Of a DNA stretch of 64,000 nt, positions 26,732 to 35,437 are shown piece after piece. This DNA comes from Maridesulfovibrio sp. (GTDB lineage: Bacteria; Desulfobacterota; Desulfovibrionia; Desulfovibrionales; Desulfovibrionaceae). The translations under genes and the position numbers were made by a program. The notes under the pieces are model-generated. The model had not been told where the DNA came from, searched no databases, and worked only from the letters and a program-made list of their open reading frames with translations. The stretch lies in NCBI RefSeq assembly GCF_963676065.1, contig NZ_OY780933.1:3800501-3864500 (forward strand), in the 5' to 3' direction. How positions within the stretch are numbered: the first letter of the stretch is position 1; every line of letters begins with the position of its first letter.

Positions 26732-26783
26732 CCAAATAGAAAATCGACTTGATCCTGACGGTTCAAGTCGATTTTCTATTTGG
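26732..26783. repeat. Long perfect inverted repeat (21-bp arms)
   Basis: Bases 26732-26752 are the exact reverse complement of 26763-26783 with a 10-nt spacer. The arms are AT-rich (CCAAATAGAAAATCGACTTG onward). There is no adjoining T-run. It may be a bidirectional terminator between convergent genes, a REP-like element or a scar of a mobile element. Confidence 0.75.
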
Positions 26784-26881
26784 GGGATGGGGTGATTAAA
26801 AATTACCGGGCTGGCTAAAAAAGTTGTTACCCACAAGACAATTTACATTGAAATTTTCAGCCAGCACCGGTTCGAAATTTT

Positions 26882-26918
26882 TGTCCGGGATCCCAGGGGA
26901 TGTGCGGAATCCCGGACA
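26882..26918 (-). terminator. Terminator of glyA
   Basis: TGTCCGGGAT and ATCCCGGACA form a 10-bp stem with a 17-nt loop. On the minus strand it is followed by AAAAATTT, and it lies 24 bp after the glyA stop. Confidence 0.7.
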
Positions 26919-26941
26919 CATGGGAAGGAAGGAATTTACAA

Positions 26942-28198
26942 CTAGATTCCCGGAACCGGAAACCTTGAGCAGAAAGATTCAATCTCCGACCGGGTGGTAA
27001 CGGCCAGATTATTATCTTCAGGACTTTTGAGAATGGTGGTGATCCAGCCCGCCAGTTTAACCATATCGGACTCCTTCATACCACGGGAGGTGGCTGCGGG
27101 AGTACCGATCCTGATACCACTTGGTTTCAGGGGCGGATTGGGATCATCAGGGATAATCTGCTTATTGGTGGTGATGGAAACTCCATCGAGCAGTTCTTCG
27201 GCAACTTTACCGTTGATGCCGTAGCTCTTCTCGGTATCGAGGACCATCATGTGATTGTCCGTTCCTCCGGTGACAAGGGAGGCACCGGATTTAAGCAATT
27301 CATCCGCGAGTGTTTTAGCGTTTAAAAGCACCTGCTTGCCGTAATCTTTGAATTCCGGCTCAAGCGCTTTCTTAAGAGTAACCGCTATACCGGCAATGGT
27401 ATTCATGTGCGGTCCGCCCTGCAGACCGGGGAAGACGGCCTTATCGATCTTGGGCGCGAATTCCTTTTTGCAAAGGATCATTCCGCCGCGAGGACCGCGC
27501 AGGGATTTGTGGGAGGTGGAGGTGACTACATCAAAGCCGAAATCAAAGGGGTTGCGTATGACATCGGCAGCAATGAGTCCACCATAGTGCGAAGCATCGG
27601 TCATGGTGATGGCCCCGACTTCATCAGCTATTTTCTTGAATGCGGCATAATCCAGATCGCGGGGGTAGGAGGTATATCCGCAAAGGATCATTTTCGGCTT
27701 GTGTTCAAGGGCGGTTTTACGCAGCTCGTCAAAATCGATAGCGCCGTCAGCAGGGTTGGTTTTGTAGCGTACGAAATTGAAAAGCTTACCCATGAAGGAG
27801 ACCGGAGCACCATGAGTAAGGTGACCGCCATGGGAGAGATCCATGGCAAGAATAGTATCGCCGGGTTCAAGAAGACCGAGATATACAGCCTGATTCATAG
27901 GTGAACCGGAGAGAGGCTGTACATTGGCATGTTCGCAGCGGAAGACCTGTTTTGCCCTTTCACGGGCAAGATCTTCTATGGTGTCAGTATATTCCTGACC
28001 GCCGTAGTAACGTCTGCCGGGGTAACCTTCGGAGTATTTATTCGTAAAAACACTGCCGAGGGTGCAGAGCACTTCGGGGTAGGTGTAATTTTCGGAAGGG
28101 ATAAGTTCAATACCAGCTCTCTGGCGAGATTCCTCGCCTGAAAGTGCATTGAAAATTTCGGGATCGTTTGATTGGAGAAGATTTCGATATTCCTGCAT
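26942..28198 (-). CDS. glyA: Serine hydroxymethyltransferase
   Basis: 418 residues from ATG 28198, 5 nt after AAGGAG; the in-frame GTG at 28204 is too close to that site. PLP lysine lies in TSTSHKSLRGPRGGMIL; other marks are IPSENYTYPEVL, YPGRRYYGGQEYTDTIE and ANVQPLSGSPMNQAVY. The enzyme interconverts serine and glycine with tetrahydrofolate, supplying one-carbon units. The HKS and TSTS wording departs slightly from the usual TTTTHKT. It sits behind a ZTP riboswitch, so expression should rise when ZTP/ZMP signals one-carbon shortage. Confidence 0.95.
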   Translation of the reverse strand: MQEYRNLLQSNDPEIFNALSGEESRQRAGIELIPSENYTYPEVLCTLGSVFTNKYSEGYPGRRYYGGQEYTDTIEDLARERAKQVFRCEHANVQPLSGSPMNQAVYLGLLEPGDTILAMDLSHGGHLTHGAPVSFMGKLFNFVRYKTNPADGAIDFDELRKTALEHKPKMILCGYTSYPRDLDYAAFKKIADEVGAITMTDASHYGGLIAADVIRNPFDFGFDVVTSTSHKSLRGPRGGMILCKKEFAPKIDKAVFPGLQGGPHMNTIAGIAVTLKKALEPEFKDYGKQVLLNAKTLADELLKSGASLVTGGTDNHMMVLDTEKSYGINGKVAEELLDGVSITTNKQIIPDDPNPPLKPSGIRIGTPAATSRGMKESDMVKLAGWITTILKSPEDNNLAVTTRSEIESFCSRFPVPGI

Positions 28199-28258
28199 GG
28201 GCACTCCTTGTAGATCGCCTCATGAAGAGGCAAGGAAGCACGTCTTGAAAAAGACGAG

Positions 28259-28337
28259 GCCCAGGCGAGCGGCAGGTAATAAAAATTCCGTGTTTCCCTG
28301 TGGTTAATTCCACATTACATCGCCAGTTGCACGGAAT
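28259..28337 (-). ncRNA. ZTP (pfl-motif) riboswitch upstream of glyA
   Basis: Reading the minus strand, all conserved blocks of the ZTP aptamer appear in order: CCGTGCAACTGGCG, the hairpin GTGGAATTAACCAC, AGGGAAACACGG closing on the 5' block, and after an AT linker CCGCTCGCCTGGGC. The last block is the signature of the second subdomain. The aptamer ends about 60 nt before the glyA start, leaving room for an expression platform with hairpins CGTCTT/AAGACG and GCCTC/GAGGC. The segment CTTCCTTG in the platform could pair with the ribosome site CAAGGAG, suggesting translational control (inference). glyA is a known target of this class. Confidence 0.9.
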
Positions 28338-28406
28338 GTTTGTTCAAAAACTGGTTTATATCTAGCAACAGACTTTTACTCTGTAAACATTTTTTTTGAC
28401 TCGGAT

Positions 28407-28850
28407 TTAAATTTCCGGTTCACCAAGCTTGTAGCGAATACGTAAAACACCATCATCAAAGCTATGCGAAACAACACTAAAACCACCAATTTCATTGGTA
28501 TTTTTAACATGTTCACCAATACAGGGGCAGGCATCAAAATCACCGATATTTACAACCCGCACCTCAGTCACTCCTTCAGGAAGGCGGGTAAGGTTGAAGC
28601 GCTCATCCGCCTCTTCAAGACTGATCATCTGTTCAGTCACATCTAAATTGGATGCAATCGCCTCATTAACTCCCTGCTCGATTTCAGCAGCTTCAGCATC
28701 GGTCAAACCGCGCTCAAACTTATAATCACATTTAGATTTTTTCTTGTTGATATGGGCGCTGAAACAGCGGTCACAATCAAATTTACGTACCATTACCTGA
28801 TTCAGAATGTGTTCTGCGGAATGCATGCGGGGCTTATATTCTTTTGCCAT
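28407..28850 (-). CDS. Alanyl-tRNA-editing (AlaX-like) protein
   Basis: 147 residues corresponding to the second additional domain of threonyl/alanyl-tRNA synthetases without the synthetase. Zinc-binding motifs are present: HSAEHIL (HxxxH) near the N-terminus and CPCIGEHV (CxxxH) near the C-terminus. Such free-standing domains hydrolyse Ser- or Gly-mischarged tRNA-Ala. It lies upstream of glyA on the same strand but about 70 bp before the riboswitch, so it probably has separate control. A small size places it in the compact AlaX class. Confidence 0.85.
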   Translation of the reverse strand: MAKEYKPRMHSAEHILNQVMVRKFDCDRCFSAHINKKKSKCDYKFERGLTDAEAAEIEQGVNEAIASNLDVTEQMISLEEADERFNLTRLPEGVTEVRVVNIGDFDACPCIGEHVKNTNEIGGFSVVSHSFDDGVLRIRYKLGEPEI

Positions 28851-28932
28851 GTTTGGAATCCTTTTTACTTAAATCATTACTTTAGCGACAACTTATTCCA
28901 ATTGAACCGAGATAACAAGTTCAGATAAACGA

Positions 28933-29808
28933 CTATTCCCATCCCGCAGCCTCCTCCTCAAGCAAACGCATGAATTCTGCCATGGCCGGAGAAATCCATT
29001 TATCCTTGTGGTGGACAATCTGGACCCGGATAGGATCAAGTGATTCCCATGGAACAGCCTTGAGCCTGCCATCCGCCAGTTCTTTTCGAATAACAATATC
29101 CGGCAGGAAAGATACTCCGATATTACAGAGCAGGTATTGCTTGATCACTTCCACGCTGGCGGTTTCAATGATGTTATCGGTCTTGATGCCTTTTTCCTCC
29201 AGCAACTGCTGGAAAATCTGGCGGTAGCTACATCCGGTTTCCGTGTAGAGAACCGCATGGGAAGGGGAATAGATTAACTCCTCAGCAGGATACTCGCGCG
29301 GCAGGACCACGCACATAGGCTCGTCAAAAAGGGACTTGCAGACTAGCTCGTCTTCCTCAACCACCTGATCCAACAGCACCGCAAGATCAAGAGAGCCATC
29401 CCGCATCTGCCCACGCATAACCGGACAAATCAGGTTGTGCATGATCAGTTCTACCTTGGGATACATGGATTTATATTTTTGCAGCACCGGGGAAAGACGG
29501 TAAATCATAGTTGATTCCGGCGCACCGAGATGTAACTGGCCAGCGGGTTCCCCCACTTCATTTTTCAATCCACAAATATCATCATACCCAGTCAGCAAGG
29601 GCAATACCCTTCTGTAAAGCCGCTCCCCGAATGAGTTAAGAACCACCCGCTTACCAAGGCGTTCAAAAACAGGCTGTCCGTAAAAATCCTCAATCACCCG
29701 CACGTGGGAAGTAATTGAAGACTGAGCATAATTGAGCAATTGCGCGGCCTTGATAAAACTGCCCTGCTCCACAATTTCCTTGAATGATAATAAATGCCGG
29801 ATTTCCAT
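28933..29808 (-). CDS. LysR-family transcriptional regulator
   Basis: 291 residues. N-terminal winged helix (1-60) with MEIRHLLSFKEIVEQGSF and AAQLLNYAQSSITSHVR; the effector domain (about 90-290) shows the usual LHLGAPES start. It is divergent from an APC permease 118 bp away, the classic LysR-target layout. The shared intergenic region holds the palindrome CTGAACATTCAG at about 29856-29867 and a related TGAACATTTCA nearby, candidate binding sites. It probably activates the transporter in response to the transported amino acid or a related compound. Confidence 0.9.
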   Translation of the reverse strand: MEIRHLLSFKEIVEQGSFIKAAQLLNYAQSSITSHVRVIEDFYGQPVFERLGKRVVLNSFGERLYRRVLPLLTGYDDICGLKNEVGEPAGQLHLGAPESTMIYRLSPVLQKYKSMYPKVELIMHNLICPVMRGQMRDGSLDLAVLLDQVVEEDELVCKSLFDEPMCVVLPREYPAEELIYSPSHAVLYTETGCSYRQIFQQLLEEKGIKTDNIIETASVEVIKQYLLCNIGVSFLPDIVIRKELADGRLKAVPWESLDPIRVQIVHHKDKWISPAMAEFMRLLEEEAAGWE

Positions 29809-29925
29809 GCTGCCCTCCTAACTCCATCCTTATCAATTTTAATGAACATTTCAATCTGAACATTCAGTTTTTAAAATAACAAATACCTTGCTAAGCTTTA
29901 TCCATTAATTTCAGGAAGGCATAAA

Positions 29926-31167
29926 ATGAAAAACAGAAAAATGGGCCCAATTCTACTAGGCGGCCTACTGGCTGGGGCAGTCCTTGGTTCAGGAGTGATT
30001 ATGCTGCCGCCCATGGCGGAGGCAAGGCTTGGAGAATGGTCAGTTGTCGCGTGGCTGATAATTATGGCTCTGGGAGCCGTATTTGCTTCACTTTTCGCAC
30101 GGCTGGCTGTTGCCTATCCCGGCTCGGAAGGAGTTCCAATCGCCATCCGCGAAGTATTCGGCGAGAAAGCGGGACAATTGGCTTCCAACTATATAATTTG
30201 CGCCGTCTTTGTCGGGCCTGTAGCTGTAATAATGACCGCAGCAGATTCCATCGCCCATGCATTCAACTTGTCCACAGCACAGATTTCAAGCTCTGCCGCA
30301 GTCATAATACTCATATGCGCTTTCATTTTGTTACGCCGGGTTACCTTTGTCAGCACTATCTCACTCATTGCCAGCATAACCATCGGTTTAATCATGATAA
30401 GCGGAAGCATCACTACCATCAGTTTAACGCCTGTAAGTCCGCTACCAATAGGTCAACCGGATATTACAGCACTCGGCTCCACCCTGCTGCTGCTTTTCTG
30501 GGCTATCATCGGCTGGGAAATCATCGGCAACTACTCTATGGAAGTATGCAACCCCAAACGAACAATTCCATTGGCAACTATTCTCGGAGTCAGTACCGTC
30601 AGCATAGTATACCTGATGGCCGGGTGGGCTATGCATTCGATTGCAAAAAGCAATCATGGCTCGTTAAACGTTGCCCAGATAGTAGAGCCTCTACTGCACG
30701 GTTATGCGAGCTTCACAGTCATGCTGATTACCTGCTCACTGTGTATTTGTACCTACCTTATGATTATGGGCGGAGTTTCACGGCTGATCGCATCACTCGC
30801 CCTCAAAGGTAAGCTGCCATTAATTCTGGCGAAGACTAACGCGAATAATGCCCCGTCATCGGCAATTCTGCTTCTGTGCTGCATCCATATTCTAAATCTG
30901 CTCCTGCTCCATACCGAAGTAGTATCCCTTGAAGGACTGGTCTCCTTTGCCAATGTATTCTTCCTAGCCAATTCATTAATAGCCGTTGGAGCAGCATTGA
31001 AAATTTTAAAATCCCCTGTGGTACGTATTTCATGCATCATTTTGTGCATCGGCTTTAGTACCCTGCTGTTATTTTCCTCCATCTGGCCGCTGATGACCCT
31101 TGTCGTGGTAAGTATCGTCACTTTAAACCTTAGACGATTCCAGCCGTTTGCATTCGTCAAAAAATAA
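29926..31167 (+). CDS. APC-family amino acid permease
   Basis: 413 residues with about 12 hydrophobic helices. Helix 1 carries the conserved substrate-binding loop GAVLGSGVIMLPP, and EIIGNYSMEVCNPKRTIPLA marks helix 6 and the following loop. Closest in type to the YjeH-like amino acid exporters/importers. Regulated probably by the divergent LysR gene. ATG follows AGGAAGGCATAAA. Ends at a bidirectional terminator. Confidence 0.87.
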   Translation: MKNRKMGPILLGGLLAGAVLGSGVIMLPPMAEARLGEWSVVAWLIIMALGAVFASLFARLAVAYPGSEGVPIAIREVFGEKAGQLASNYIICAVFVGPVAVIMTAADSIAHAFNLSTAQISSSAAVIILICAFILLRRVTFVSTISLIASITIGLIMISGSITTISLTPVSPLPIGQPDITALGSTLLLLFWAIIGWEIIGNYSMEVCNPKRTIPLATILGVSTVSIVYLMAGWAMHSIAKSNHGSLNVAQIVEPLLHGYASFTVMLITCSLCICTYLMIMGGVSRLIASLALKGKLPLILAKTNANNAPSSAILLLCCIHILNLLLLHTEVVSLEGLVSFANVFFLANSLIAVGAALKILKSPVVRISCIILCIGFSTLLLFSSIWPLMTLVVVSIVTLNLRRFQPFAFVKK

Positions 31168-31170
31168 AAA

Positions 31171-31194
31171 ACCCGACTGGGAAACCAGCCGGGT
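31171..31194 (-). terminator. Terminator of M29 aminopeptidase and APC permease
   Basis: ACCCGGCTGG/CCAGTCGGGT on the minus strand with GAAA-type loop and a G-T pair, followed by TTTTTTATTTTTTG. On the plus strand it is weaker (A-C mismatch, delayed T-run). Confidence 0.85.
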
Positions 31195-31220
31195 CAATAC
31201 TTAATTTTTTTTACCCAAAA

Positions 31221-32420
31221 TTAAATCTGGAATTCACCTGACTTATAGATTACCACTTCGCTGCCATCCTTGAGGGTAGCATAAACAGTCTTATCCTGTG
31301 TATTAACCAGATCCCAGTGCAAGGCGGAGGTATTATACCCCAGCTCTTCTTTCATACGAGCATCCAGCTCGGCCTGATCACCGGCGTATGTATCAGGGTA
31401 GGAAGCACCTACGGCAACATGGCAATTACCGAATTCTCCGCCGTAGTTTTCGTCATAAAGGGTATTGGCCATAAATTTGTCAATTCGTGAGAAGCGGCGA
31501 TCGGTAAGGGAAAACTCTCCAAGCTTGGAAGCCCCTTCATCCATTTCCAACTGCTTTTTGACAAACTCCTCACCTTCTTTGGCAGTTATTTCCTTGGCTA
31601 CACCATCCTCGAAGACGATACGCACACCTTCCACATAGTTACCGGAACGGTAAGAAGGCTGGTCGGCGTAATAAACGCCGGAAGTTCCGCGCCAGTCCGG
31701 AGAAATAAAAAGCTCGAAACTGGGAATATTATGACCGGAAACACCTATCCACTGGCGCAGATCGCCATGCTTCACGGTAAGATCCATATCATCGGAAACA
31801 ACGCGATAGGACTCGATTCCCAAACCGTTCAACCAATTCTTTACTTCACCGGCCTTATCAAAAACACCCTTCCAGCAGGCGGCAGGATCTTCTTCGTCAA
31901 GATAACAAGCTTTGACAACCTGAGCGGTAAAATCTTCAATGCTGAGTCCGGCTGATTCGGCAAGCGCCTTTGTCGGATAAGAACAAAGAGTCCAGCCAAG
32001 CTCGCCAGTCTGTTCCCTTTTTTCCATAATATCGCGCAAGAATTTACGGGCAACAGCACATTTGCCCATTCGGGAGGGATCGACCCCGGCCAGATGGGTA
32101 AGCGAAGAAGGGGCCAGCAGCACAATCAGTCCGTTGAGTCCCTTGGCAAATTCCTCTTCACCCGGAGCAGTGTAGCTTAATTGATCATCATTCCCGTCTC
32201 CGTAAAAACTTTTTTCCATTGCCGGTGTAAGGGTCATCCGGGGAACAGGGTTAAGCCCCTCGTCAATCAAGCGCTTAAACACAACTTCCGCCAGCGGAAG
32301 GGCCTGCGCCTCATAGCGGACCATGATCAGGTCCCCTTTCTCATAAGGTTTAGTGCGCGCGGTGGTCAGCCCCCACCACAAGGCATCAACGTATTTATCA
32401 AGCTGTTCTTTTGTCAGCAT
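31221..32420 (-). CDS. M29-family aminopeptidase
   Basis: 399 residues, the normal length of AmpS/aminopeptidase T enzymes. The N-terminal domain has KGDLIMVRYEAQALPLAEVV; the C-terminal catalytic domain holds the metal ligands: Glu in FVEDG-type text (IVFEDGVAKE), GEFSLTDRRF, YDENYGGEFGNCHVAVG and SALHWDLVNT. It would cleave N-terminal residues from peptides with a dinuclear metal site in the cytoplasm. Monocistronic, convergent with the permease. Ribosome site AGGAGTTTTT precedes ATG. Confidence 0.9.
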   Translation of the reverse strand: MLTKEQLDKYVDALWWGLTTARTKPYEKGDLIMVRYEAQALPLAEVVFKRLIDEGLNPVPRMTLTPAMEKSFYGDGNDDQLSYTAPGEEEFAKGLNGLIVLLAPSSLTHLAGVDPSRMGKCAVARKFLRDIMEKREQTGELGWTLCSYPTKALAESAGLSIEDFTAQVVKACYLDEEDPAACWKGVFDKAGEVKNWLNGLGIESYRVVSDDMDLTVKHGDLRQWIGVSGHNIPSFELFISPDWRGTSGVYYADQPSYRSGNYVEGVRIVFEDGVAKEITAKEGEEFVKKQLEMDEGASKLGEFSLTDRRFSRIDKFMANTLYDENYGGEFGNCHVAVGASYPDTYAGDQAELDARMKEELGYNTSALHWDLVNTQDKTVYATLKDGSEVVIYKSGEFQI

Positions 32421-32767
32421 AAAAACTCCTAACTTAGCCCATTTATTTTTAATTGAAAAAAAGTATTAATTCAATGTTGAGTGAAAGTCACCCTCAATGA
32501 CCTGAGGGTATATAGTTCTGAGGTTAAAATCACAATCCCTGCTTAAAATTCATTATCTTTAAAATTAATGTGTTTCTTGTACTTTTTAGTCCTTGTCTTC
32601 TTGACATGTGGAAGGCTTGTGGCTATCCACTTTTCAATAGCCCTGAGTCGGGTTCAAAGGCGGATCATTCCGGCCTTATCCTAATTGTTAAAGACTGCGT
32701 GGCCTGTTGGCTTTTGTACGCAGGCTACCAGAGGCTAAAAAAATCAATCTTTTTGGAGGGTAACTCT
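32421..32767 (+). other. Leader/intergenic region before the ferredoxin gene
   Basis: 347 bp without a credible gene. It contains a candidate sigma-70 promoter at 32601-32629 and a transcribed leader of over 100 nt before the ferredoxin start. Inverted elements around 32700-32735 could fold but give no recognised riboswitch. Confidence 0.5.
32601..32629 (+). promoter_or_regulatory. Candidate sigma-70 promoter of the ferredoxin gene
   Basis: TTGACA (32601-32606) and TATCCA (32624-32629) with a 17-bp spacer. Confidence 0.5.
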
Positions 32768-32956
32768 ATGAGCTACGTTATCACTATTGATACTGACAAA
32801 TGTAACGGCGACGGCGAATGCGTTGATGTATGTCCTACCGAAGTTTACGAACTTCAGGACGGCAAAGCAGTAGCTGTTAACGAAGACGAATGCCTCGGTT
32901 GTGAATCTTGCATCGAAGTTTGCGAACAGGATGCTATCACCGTCGAAGAGCAGTAG
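32768..32956 (+). CDS. 7Fe-type ferredoxin (ferredoxin III-like)
   Basis: 62 residues from ATG 32768, 9 nt after TGGAGGG; in-frame ATGs further upstream lie in the leader. The first cluster site reads CNGDGECVDVCP, with Asp15 in place of the second Cys (Cys12, Cys18 and Cys22 remain). The second site is a complete CLGCESCIEVC (Cys42, 45, 48, 52). This seven-Cys/one-Asp pattern is that of D. africanus ferredoxin III, which holds a [3Fe-4S] cluster that can take a fourth metal through the Asp, plus a [4Fe-4S] cluster. Small, acidic electron carrier in the cytoplasm. Monocistronic with its own terminator. Confidence 0.93.
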   Translation: MSYVITIDTDKCNGDGECVDVCPTEVYELQDGKAVAVNEDECLGCESCIEVCEQDAITVEEQ

Positions 32957-33297
32957 AAAATTCTTCATTAATGAAGTTTTAAGGCGGGGATCAGGGTCAG
33001 CCCAGATTCCCGCCTGCTCTTTAATTTATCATAAACTAAATTTTAAATGTTCAGCGGACCAGCCTGCCGGAGCCGAATTTCTTTTTCTCCTTTCCATTCT
33101 TCCCCCCTTTTTTTTTGCGCCATCCCCCGGCATACTCTGTGTCCATTGTTTGATCCGTCATGCGGGACCGGTTCATGAAAATTCATAAATTATTTTCACA
33201 TAAACAATTGACTGCTGGACAATGATAATTAGCTTATACGAGTTTATGCGGAACTTTCCGCCAAACTCTGAACATATTTTTTTACGGAGGTTTTGCT
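32957..33297 (+). other. Intergenic region after the ferredoxin gene
   Basis: 341 bp. It holds the ferredoxin terminator, a pyrimidine-rich stretch, and a small GCGGA/TCCGC hairpin at 33248-33261 just before the next ribosome site. No gene seen. Confidence 0.5.
32982..33014 (+). terminator. Terminator of the ferredoxin gene
   Basis: AGGCGGGGAT pairs with ATTCCCGCCT (one G-T pair), followed by GCTCTTTAATTT. Confidence 0.7.
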
Positions 33298-34068
33298 TTG
33301 GAGTTCAAAGAAATTTTTCAAAAATATGAAGCTCTTGTCGCAGAAGTGGACAAGACTTTCAAAAAAATATCCGATCAGACAGATGACGGCATCAAATGCG
33401 AGAAAGGTTGTAGCGATTGTTGTCACGCGCTCTTCGACCTGACCCTTGTGGAAGCGATCTACATCAACCGCAAATTCAATGAGACTTACAGCGGCATGGA
33501 ACGCGCCGACATCATGCAGGACGCCGACAAAGCCGACAGACTGATCCACAAGATCAAAAGAAGGGCTTTCAAAGCGAGTCAGTCCGGAGCCTCCACTGCA
33601 GAAATCCTCAAGGAAGTATCCCTTGCCCGGGTTAAATGCCCATTTCTTAAGGAAGACAGCCTCTGTGCTCTTTATGATTACCGCCCCTTAACCTGCCGCA
33701 TTTACGGTGTTCCGATGAACATCGGCGGTCAGGCGCACTCCTGCCAGAAGTCAGGATTCACCCCCGGTAAATCATATCCTACCATCAACATGGACACCTT
33801 GCAGTCCAAGCTGATGCAGTTGAGTGAAGAACTGGCCGCCTCCATAAACTCTGCCTTGAAAGAGCTGCCGGAAGTTCTGGTTCCCCTCTCCATGGCACTC
33901 GTTACCGAATACACTCCTGAATATCTCGGTGCCAATACCGGGGATAAGGTGGAAACACCTGAACCGGAATCTGAATCTTCCGAGGCTTGCGGAACATGCG
34001 ACAAAGACAAATCAGCATGCGCGACCTGCAATTATTCAGTTGAACTGGGCGCCGGCCCCAATGAATAA
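33298..34068 (+). CDS. YkgJ-family Cys-cluster protein with Cys-rich tail
   Basis: 256 residues from TTG 33298, 8 nt after ACGGAGG. The family cluster is CEKGCSDCCHALFDLTLVEA (Cys at 37, 41, 44, 45), followed by CPFLKEDSLCALYDYRPLTCRIYG (shown as LCALYDYRPLTCRIYG) and a later Cys. A C-terminal acidic tail carries extra pairs CGTCDKDKSACATC, a zinc- or cluster-binding look not found in minimal YkgJ. Role unknown; probably metal binding. First gene of a three-gene operon with a hypothetical protein and a TPR protein. Confidence 0.83.
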   Translation: MEFKEIFQKYEALVAEVDKTFKKISDQTDDGIKCEKGCSDCCHALFDLTLVEAIYINRKFNETYSGMERADIMQDADKADRLIHKIKRRAFKASQSGASTAEILKEVSLARVKCPFLKEDSLCALYDYRPLTCRIYGVPMNIGGQAHSCQKSGFTPGKSYPTINMDTLQSKLMQLSEELAASINSALKELPEVLVPLSMALVTEYTPEYLGANTGDKVETPEPESESSEACGTCDKDKSACATCNYSVELGAGPNE

Positions 34069-34086
34069 AATCCACAGGAGACTCTG

Positions 34087-34434
34087 ATGGGCACAATGAC
34101 CCCGGAAGAACTTGAAGAACAAAAACGATACATGTATGAAAAACTTTCGCCGCGCAGGCGTAAGTTTGTTGACAAGATAGGTTATGATGAATGGGAGCCC
34201 TTTGCGCAACCTTTCGATCCTATCGATCTGCGCCAGGACATCACAGGAAGGACATCGCAGCAGCTCTGTGAGGAATTCATTCGTGAGATCCACGTGAGCA
34301 GAAACTCCGAATACGCGCAGGCTGCTGCTGAATTCGGGGTTATGCTGGTCATGAACTTTGAAAAAGTTCGGCCCATTTACGACTTTTGCGTCTGGTATGA
34401 TGAATTGCTGAAAAAAGAAGGAAGAAACGTATAG
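34087..34434 (+). CDS. Conserved-looking hypothetical protein
   Basis: 115 residues, hydrophilic, without signal peptide or membrane helix. Notable stretches are LSPRRRKFVDKIGYDEWEPF and QPFDPIDLRQDITGRT; the C-terminal part is alpha-helical. No known domain recognised. The gene follows the YkgJ gene by 18 bp with AGGAGA before its ATG and is followed by a TPR gene, so it is co-transcribed and may work with them. Confidence 0.75.
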   Translation: MGTMTPEELEEQKRYMYEKLSPRRRKFVDKIGYDEWEPFAQPFDPIDLRQDITGRTSQQLCEEFIREIHVSRNSEYAQAAAEFGVMLVMNFEKVRPIYDFCVWYDELLKKEGRNV

Positions 34435-34502
34435 CCTCCTTCACAGAGCAGCCATCGACCAAGTAACGACAGAACTTTTATGCAAATATAAGAGGTTTTC
34501 CT

Positions 34503-35123
34503 ATGCAGAAATTTGATAATATTGACGATTACATTGCGGATCTGAAAAAGAAAAAAGCAGAAAGCCCCACCTGTAGTAATACTCGCTACAATCTGGGTGT
34601 AGCTCACCTTTCCAAAAGAGAATTCATGGAAGCTGAGCGCGAATTCCTCGTTGCCATTGATGAATCTCCCAAAATGGCTGAAGCATACGTACAGCTCGGC
34701 GGAATCGCCATGCAGCGCGGTGACCTTGAAGGCTGTCTGCGTTACAACATTACTGCCACACAGCAGCGTCCTTTCTTCGCCGTACCCTGGGGCAACATAG
34801 GTTACGTATACATGGAACAGGGCGAGACTGATAAAGCAGTAAAAGCCCTGAAACGTGCTGTTAAGTACGACCCCAACTTTGTTCAGGCCCTCTCCACTCT
34901 CGGAGCAGCCTACTTTAACGAAGGCGAAGTAGATGATTGTATCGAAGTCTGCGAAAAAGCGCTTAAGCTCGCGGATAACTTCGGTCCGGCATGGAACAAC
35001 CTTGCCCTCTGCTACACAGAAAAAGAAGACTTCAAGAAAGCAATAGAGTGCGTAGACAAAGCCATTGAAACCGGCTTTGAAGTATCCGCCGACTTCCTCA
35101 AGGAACTTGAACCGCACCGTTAA
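34503..35123 (+). CDS. Tetratricopeptide-repeat protein
   Basis: 206 residues, about five TPR units covering residues 25-195. Clear repeats include EAYVQLGGIAMQRGDLEGCL, PWGNIGYVYMEQGETDKAVK, QALSTLGAAYFNEGEVDDCI and PAWNNLALCYTEKEDFKKAI. No other domain, signal peptide or membrane segment, so a cytoplasmic scaffold or adaptor. Last gene of the ykgJ-hypothetical-TPR operon; a strong terminator follows. Confidence 0.9.
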   Translation: MQKFDNIDDYIADLKKKKAESPTCSNTRYNLGVAHLSKREFMEAEREFLVAIDESPKMAEAYVQLGGIAMQRGDLEGCLRYNITATQQRPFFAVPWGNIGYVYMEQGETDKAVKALKRAVKYDPNFVQALSTLGAAYFNEGEVDDCIEVCEKALKLADNFGPAWNNLALCYTEKEDFKKAIECVDKAIETGFEVSADFLKELEPHR

Positions 35124-35147
35124 GATTTTTATCTGAATACGAAAGAC

Positions 35148-35185
35148 AAAAGCACTGAGATCATGCGTTGATCTCAGTGCTTTTT
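35148..35185 (+). terminator. Intrinsic terminator of the TPR operon
   Basis: A 15-bp perfect stem (AAAAGCACTGAGATC with its complement at 35170-35184, 7-nt loop) runs into T residues. Confidence 0.95.
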
Positions 35186-35437
35186 AATTTTCAATGAAAA
35201 TTCAAAGCAGCATAGGCAATTCGGTCTATAATGCGCTGTTCACTGGGAAACAATATGAATTTTACCCAGTCAGCGCGACTGGTCTTCTTCTCCTTCTGCT
35301 ATAAAATCACACCGACTCTTTCTCTCGTAATTGAAAATGAATTATGCTAAAGTCCCTTCAAAATAGTTACACAGAAAAGGCACGCTAGAATATGCCTGCC
35401 CAAGAGTCACTCCATATAACGGCACAACCGGATTCAT
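35186..35437 (+). other. Gene-free stretch before the membrane protein
   Basis: About 250 bp (314 bp counting the terminator) with no gene, clear promoter or repeat that can be supported. Confidence 0.5.

Larger units (their letters stand above)
26637..26941. other. Intergenic region between PAP2 and glyA
   Basis: 305 bp with no gene. It holds the 21-bp-stem hairpin (26732-26783) and the glyA terminator (26882-26918). Confidence 0.7.

Noticed and set aside
32570..32767. N-terminal extension of the ferredoxin frame
   Set aside because: The extension is not ferredoxin-like, contains the candidate promoter, and the strong ribosome site lies before ATG 32768.
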